This document shows positions 59,501 through 64,000 of a DNA stretch of 64,000 nt, one piece after another (position 1 is the stretch's first letter; each line of letters begins with the position of its first letter). Source of the DNA: Sipunculus nudus (lineage: Eukaryota > Annelida > Sipuncula > Golfingiida > Sipunculidae); NCBI GenBank assembly GCA_026874595.1, contig CM049320.1, positions 40,858,714-40,922,713 of the forward strand. Direction: 5' to 3'. The position numbers and the translations under genes were made by a program. The notes under the pieces were generated by a model. That model searched no databases, was not told the DNA's origin, and was given only the letters and a program-made list of their open reading frames with translations.

Positions 59501-61679
59501 ATCTGACCTTGTAACAGAATGAATCATTGCAACAGTGAATCATTACGGCCCTGGATAAATACTATTTTGTTACTTTCATTTACTGTATAGAAATACAAAC
59601 CAAATCCTTGGGAATTGCTGAACTAAGTAACACATTTAACAAACATAACAAGAGCACGGCAAAGAGGCATAATATACCCCTTGTATGTCTTTTGACCTCA
59701 AACCCTATAAATATATGTGAATTTTGTCAAGAATTTAAGGGGAGAAACTATATTGATAAATATATAATGAATTTCATGAAACTCCATCCGATTTTAGCTA
59801 AGTCATCAAAATATCCTTAAAAAGTATGTTGACCTCTTCATTAAATATGCATGGATTATGCCAGAAATCGAACTTAGGTGAGACATTATATTGGTTAATA
59901 TTTCTCTAGAGTTCCTTCAAAATCCATCATATTGTTGGTTAGTTATCGCAGCAACACCACAAAGTAGCTTGGTGACCCCTGACCTCAATAAATATGCGTG
60001 TTTTTGCCTTTAATTGAATTGGAGCAAGACAATCTATTGGTAAAAAGTTATGGTGATTTGGTGAAACTCTGTTAAATGCCTGGTAAGCTGTTGCAGCGAC
60101 ACTAAAATTTAATGGATGGACGACAACTAACAGATGGACCGTGGTTATACCATAATACGTCCTTTCATAAACTTACTGGACAATATCCATTGTGGACATC
60201 ATGAAGATGGATTCATATTATTTGTATAGCAGCAAGGATAATTTCAGTTCAATCATTTCTGTAAATTCTTGTTTCAGTTTTTGAAGGAAAACTTCTGAAT
60301 GATCCACATGATTTTCAAAGGTTTATGAAAGCATTATTTATAATGGAAGGAATTTGATAGTTATCAATATATGGTTACTGTAAATTGTGGTGGTCAAACT
60401 CAATAAGTTCTCAAGAAACTTTCATGAAGCAAAAACATGACAACAGCAAGAATAAATTACAAAGCTCCTCACTTCACAGTCTACAAAAGCAACAAAATGT
60501 AACTTTAACACAATTGACCACTGGGTCATGTCGCTCAGTTGATAACTTGTGATTAACTTGACACTTAAGTTAAGATCTGAGAGAAAGTTAATAGTACAAA
60601 TTACATGTTCAGCACATTTATTTTGATAAAGGAATTGTCAAATAAATGAAATACATATACCAGTATTCAAAAACTGCTAAAAATATATCATACTTTTATA
60701 ATTTTTTCCAGCTATGCAGATAAAAAGGTGTAAATTTCTTTATGCTTAAAATGTGTAGAAGAATATCAGTTGAAGGTCAATTCTTACAAAAGATATCATA
60801 TCAAACATTTAGCAGCAGATTTTCTTGACCAATGATAGCGTCCAAGTGTTGATTCAAAGCTTCAGAATTTCTCAGTGTCATACTATAGCCCAAACTTGGT
60901 GATTCCTGGTACACATTAAATAACTTGTTTTAAAAAATAAAAATGTTACTGATCAACAGCTTAAAGATGCAAGTTTAAAATTACCCAGTTTCAGGTATGG
61001 TAAGATATATCAAAAATTGTATGTCAAATTGGAAAACCATAGCTTAAAACAGTGTAGAACATGTCCTGCCAATGGATCTCTAGCCAGATGGCAGACTGGA
61101 AAGAGGACAAAGGCTGATCACTAAAGCTCAGATAACGTTAAGTCAGCCAAGCCAACAACATCACAAATACAGCTATAACATGCCAAAATCAATGAAGCAA
61201 CACTGATATAAAATGCATATATAACAACTAGAATCAGGCAGATGTTGCACATAGTGACTGCCTTTAAACATGTAAATAATGTATCTGGTACAGAGGAAAA
61301 CTTTCAATTTATCTCCTGCTAAAAACAAAGTGGACTATGTGGACTGGATTTGATATTGTTCACCATATTAAGACTTTAACCAGGTAGAACCAAAGCTATG
61401 CAACTACTGTCATGGCCTTATAAACCATACTGGAATATGATTAATTTTGTAACTTAAACAGTAATTTATCCTGTTTGATCTTGAATTTCTTGTTTATTAT
61501 AAACATGTAACACATGATCGTTTCACGATGTGCAACCACTGCTCCTGTGTCACAATGTCACAACTGTTAATAACCTGATTGAAAAACTCTTGTAAGAGAC
61601 AATCAATCCAAGGGTCAGCCACCTCCATCGGTCGTGCCTCATTGGAAATATCTGATACCTTCATCAGTATCATCTCAAG
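53422..61679 (-). CDS. PDE9A-like: cGMP-specific phosphodiesterase 9, 3' part, with duplicated exon
   Basis: Minus-strand exons in transcription order are 61679-61575 (alternative a), 56456-56352 (alternative b), 55603-55457 and 53598-53422 (terminal). All join in phase 0. They encode the C-terminal part of the class I PDE catalytic domain. Both alternatives contain DISNE, whose Asp is a metal ligand (D402 in human PDE9A numbering). The next exon has [11 protein letters not shown] and SSQIGFIKF with the invariant nucleotide-binding Gln (Q453) and the stacking Phe (F456). The reaction is cGMP to 5'-GMP, in the cytosol or at membranes. The 5' exons with the HD metal motif lie beyond 64 kb. The PDE9 assignment rests on [10 protein letters not shown] and QIGFIKFVL, which match PDE9A better than other PDEs I can recall. 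Confidence 0.85.
53599..55456. repeat. Last PDE9 intron with degenerate TTTCAGGTTTCCAAGG repeat
   Basis: From about 54080 to 55210 an irregular tandem repeat carries ATGACCTTGTTTCAGGTTTC, GATTTGCC(T)AGAACCTCCCT and TCTAGG(C/T)CTAATGG segments (copies near 54145, 54698, 54820, 54970, 55107). The same vocabulary recurs at 63500-64000. It ends near 55260 with GTGCCACCAGTCT, a core shared with the 39-kb and 62-kb repeats. No exon seen. Confidence 0.6.
55457..55603 (-). CDS. PDE9A-like: PDE9 exon with glutamine switch
   Basis: 147 nt, 49 residues, acceptor TTTTACAG and donor GTAAGT. It contains [18 protein letters not shown] and [17 protein letters not shown]. The Gln that binds the purine is present. 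The residue before it is Ser, where human PDE9A has Ala452. Confidence 0.9.
56352..56456 (-). CDS. PDE9A-like: PDE9 alternative exon b (metal-site)
   Basis: 105 nt, 35 residues, acceptor ACTACTAG and donor GTAATT. It encodes [20 protein letters not shown] followed by [15 protein letters not shown]. It shares 25 of 35 residues and both exon borders with exon a at 61575-61679. The Asp and Glu of DISNE are intact. The acceptor pyrimidine tract is weak and the donor is not consensus. Confidence 0.85.
57450..58392 (+). repeat. 21-bp minisatellite reading as a heptad (VDLQRKA)
   Basis: More than 40 units of GAGGAAGGCTGTGGATTTACA type. Because 21 is 7 codons, each plus-strand frame gives an uninterrupted 7-residue repeat: VDLQRKA, then in other frames WIYRGRL and GFTEEGC. 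Two ATG-initiated frames cover it (57377-57751, 57845-58372), separated by GATTAACAG, which creates a stop from the usual GATTTACAG. It lies in the 5.1-kb intron between the two alternative PDE9 exons, antisense to that gene. Confidence 0.95.
58441..58690. repeat. ~55-bp tandem repeat (ATGTATAAAACCTCTATA)
   Basis: Four to five imperfect copies, each with ATGTATAAAACCTCTATAAT followed by ACAGGTGAAAAAAATAC-like sequence. Intronic. Confidence 0.8.
58700..61574. other. Remaining intron between the alternative PDE9 exons
   Basis: AT-rich intronic sequence. It contains a degenerate repeat zone of TGACCTC and GGTGA(G/A)AC words (about 59690-60130). No further exon resembling the DISNE exon is visible. 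Confidence 0.5.
61575..61679 (-). CDS. PDE9A-like: PDE9 alternative exon a (metal-site)
   Basis: 105 nt, 35 residues, acceptor CGTTTTCAG and donor GTTATT. It encodes [20 protein letters not shown] followed by [15 protein letters not shown]. It has the same length, phase and borders as exon b. Where human PDE9A has Tyr424 both versions have Phe (EFFNQ). The donor GTTATT is non-consensus, so use of this exon may be regulated. Confidence 0.85.
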
Positions 61680-62156
61680 CTGAAAACGAAACACAACAAG
61701 ATGAAACAGATGATTGTGGCCACACTTGCTGAAAAGGGAAAGTGAAACCCCACTACTCTCTCCGTCCGCAGCAATACAACAACACTGCTGCACGGTCTTC
61801 TCACTGACATGGATTGCTGGTGTAACAGAAATAGCTCACCGGTTGTATAAACATTAGTATTCAGTAGGCTGTGAATTGTGAGGGCCTTCAGAATCGATCC
61901 AATTATAGATTCTTTACTTTTGGTTCAATTCTTGATTCAATTCTGACTTATGAAATAAATTTCAGAAAAAAACAAGTGACCCATGGGTCATGACGCTCAG
62001 CTGACTGGGAAGAGATTCGCAAAAGGAAATTTTATCATCAGAATGGTAGTATATACCCATTCAACTGAAGCATCAAACAGATTAACCAACAGGCCAAGAT
62101 TTAGTCTGTATTTATATATCTCAAAAGTAGAGAAAAAATGTGTAAACTTTAAAAAC

Positions 62157-63110
62157 TAGAATATGGGCAGCCGACAAGTGACTACGTGTATCCGCCAAAA
62201 TCAGAGTGGAACGGTTGAAGTGAGGCATGGATTTGAGTGGCAAAGGGAAATAGAGTGAGGTATGTTGCATATTAGCATGGATGTCTGCAGCCTCAATGTG
62301 TCTGTAGGTTGTGCCACCTACCACAAGTCCAGAAAGCTATCCAAGTTGTATACATATGCAAAATTTTAGGCAGAAAAGTCAAACCACTACATGTATATGA
62401 GTGATTTTAGCCGACAGCAGACAAACAGACAGACGCTGTGCAAAAATGGTTGCAGGTGGCCCCTCCACTTTTGTGTATGATAAAGACCTATGTGAGATCT
62501 ATACACATGCAAAATTTTGGCCCAATCTTTCAAACGGTTCCCGAGATATGAGCTCGGATGTCTGCAGCATAAACTAGAATGTAGGTGGCGCAACCTGTCA
62601 TAAAATCAAGAAAGCTATCCAGGATGTATAAAACTGCAAAATTTTAGGCAGATATGTCAAACCACTGCCGAGATATGAGTGACATTATCCCACGGCAGAA
62701 AACAGACAGACGCTGTGCAAAAATGGTTGCAGGTGGCGCCACATGTTTTGCGTATGATAAAGAGCTATGTGAGATCTATACACATGCAAAATTTTGGCCC
62801 AATTGGTTAAACGGTTCCCGAGATATGAGCTTGGATGTGATCAGCGTGAACGTGAATGTAGGTGGCGCCATCTGTCATAAAATCAAGAAAGCTATCCTGG
62901 ATGTATATGCATGCCGAATTTCAGGTGAATAAGTCAATTCACTGCAGAGATATGAGAGATTTGAACCCAAGGCAGATAAATAGATGGACACTGTGCAAAC
63001 ATGGTTACAGGTGGCGCCACCACTTTTGTGTATGTTATAAAGCAATCCAAGGGCTACATTTGTATAAATTTTATTTCCTGATTGGTCAATTGATTCCCGA
63101 GATCTGAGGG
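62157..63110 (+). repeat. 277-bp tandem repeat with GGTGGCGCCACC palindrome
   Basis: Three copies of a dimeric unit. GGTTGCAGGTGGC-type words fall at about 62450, 62727 and 63004, exactly 277 bp apart. Each dimer has one half with AAGAAAGCTATCCAGGATGT and CAAACCACTGCCGAGATATG, and another half with GAGATCTATACACATGCAAA and AACGGTTCCCGAGATATGAG. It is in the PDE9 intron upstream of exon a and related to the 39-41 kb repeat. Confidence 0.85.
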
Positions 63111-63339
63111 TTTATGTGTGGAAACAGCCGCACAAATGGACGCTGGATAGAGGGGAAAGGTCAGAGGTCAACACAAATTGGTTAGGCACTAGTTCACATG
63201 TGACTCAATAATTGGTGTAAGTTTCGGAAAAATCGGTCCATTTTTCTCAGAGGAGCTCTCTGGAAACAAACGTGGCGGCGGCGGAGGAACCCGGTCAAAA
63301 ACATAGTATCTGCAAAACTTCATTTTGGAGGATACAAAA

Positions 63340-64000
63340 CTACAGGTGGCTCCACCAGTCTGCAGAAACTAATAAAAACACTTAATGGTCAATATCCATG
63401 CAAAGAATCATGATGATCTCCGCATTAGTTGTTCAGATACTTCAGCTTTTGTATCAAATTGTCCATTATTCTGAGGGATACTTCAGTCCTATAGCTTGAA
63501 GGATATGGGTAACACTAACAGAGACCTGATTTCAAGTTTCCACAGTCACTCTTCATGGGCCTCCTTGCATGACAAGAATGAAGATTCTAGGTCCTGTTGT
63601 TGCAATATGTACCCTGTTGACAGATAACCACATCTTTAAAGGTCTCAAAAAAAGAGAAAAAAAATTCGTAAAAATTTGAAAAAAATAGAGGTGGCTCACC
63701 CAGTCTGCAGAAACTGATGGAACAGCTTATGACCAATATGTATGCCGAAAATCATGACCATCAATGTTGTAGTTATTGAGATAATGCACTTTTTGTATCA
63801 AATTTTCCATTATTCTTGGGGGGGTATTTTGGAGCCATACAGCCTAAAGAATATGGGTAACAGAGACCTAATTTCAGGTTTCCATGGAGAATTTTCATTG
63901 GTCTCCCTGTGTGTCAAGAATGAAGATTCTAGGTCCAGTTTTAATGATTTGTGCCCTATTACCAGATGTTCATATCTTTAAAGGTCTCAAAAATAGAGAA
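63340..64000 (+). repeat. 345-bp tandem repeat, two copies, running off the window
   Basis: TGCAGAAACT recurs at 63361 and 63706, 345 bp apart, preceded by GGTGGCTCCACCAGTC or a variant and followed by TTTGTATCAAATTGTCCATT, ATGGGTAACA and TTTAAAGGTCTCAAAAA. It shares segments with 54080-55260. Confidence 0.8.

Noticed and set aside
61680-64000. Further upstream PDE9 exons
   Set aside because: I searched the minus strand for the HD metal motif and the segment preceding DISNE and found only repeats, so the 5' exons must lie outside the window.

Overview
This window is animal nuclear DNA, most likely from a mollusc and possibly a bivalve. It is AT-rich, carries many long (TA)n and poly(C)/poly(G) runs, and is crowded with minisatellites, MITEs and short retroelement fragments. 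Its genes are split into small exons by kilobase-scale introns with GT..AG borders. I see no prokaryotic operons, rRNA genes or CRISPR arrays. The species call is inference.

Layout. From 1 to about 22 kb no gene can be supported. This stretch holds a SINE/LINE-like module (578-815), a TIR element (3618-3846), a 49-bp minisatellite (7270-9017) whose units carry E-box and CRE-like motifs, a MITE pair (9300-9867 and 17208-17797), and a miniature LTR retrotransposon (10212-10620) whose LTRs look tRNA-derived. From 22.1 to 34.7 kb lies a six-exon plus-strand gene for a 264-residue four-helix membrane protein, most like the MS4A/CD20-like group. All splice junctions join in frame. Its introns contain a 73-bp tandem array that copies the exon 2 splice acceptor, a probable solo LTR, and three well-bounded MITEs.

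From 34.7 to 53.1 kb no gene is supported. This stretch holds a probable tRNA-SINE relic, a degenerate repeat built around GGTGGCGCCACC (39.3-41.0 kb), a 40-bp minisatellite whose orientation flips at both ends (42.2-44.8 kb), and a second degraded copy of one MITE. From 53.4 to 61.7 kb lies the 3' end of a minus-strand cGMP-specific phosphodiesterase 9 (PDE9) gene: the terminal exon, the exon with the invariant glutamine, and two tandem alternative versions of the 35-residue metal-site exon. The 5' exons lie beyond 64 kb. A 21-bp minisatellite that reads as a protein heptad repeat sits between the two alternative exons. The window ends in tandem intronic repeats (277-bp and 345-bp units).

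The two genes are convergent (one +, one -) and separated by about 18.7 kb. Nothing in the sequence ties them functionally. The strongest leads are the amplified splice acceptor, the duplicated catalytic exon of PDE9, and the Pol III-like miniature LTR element.
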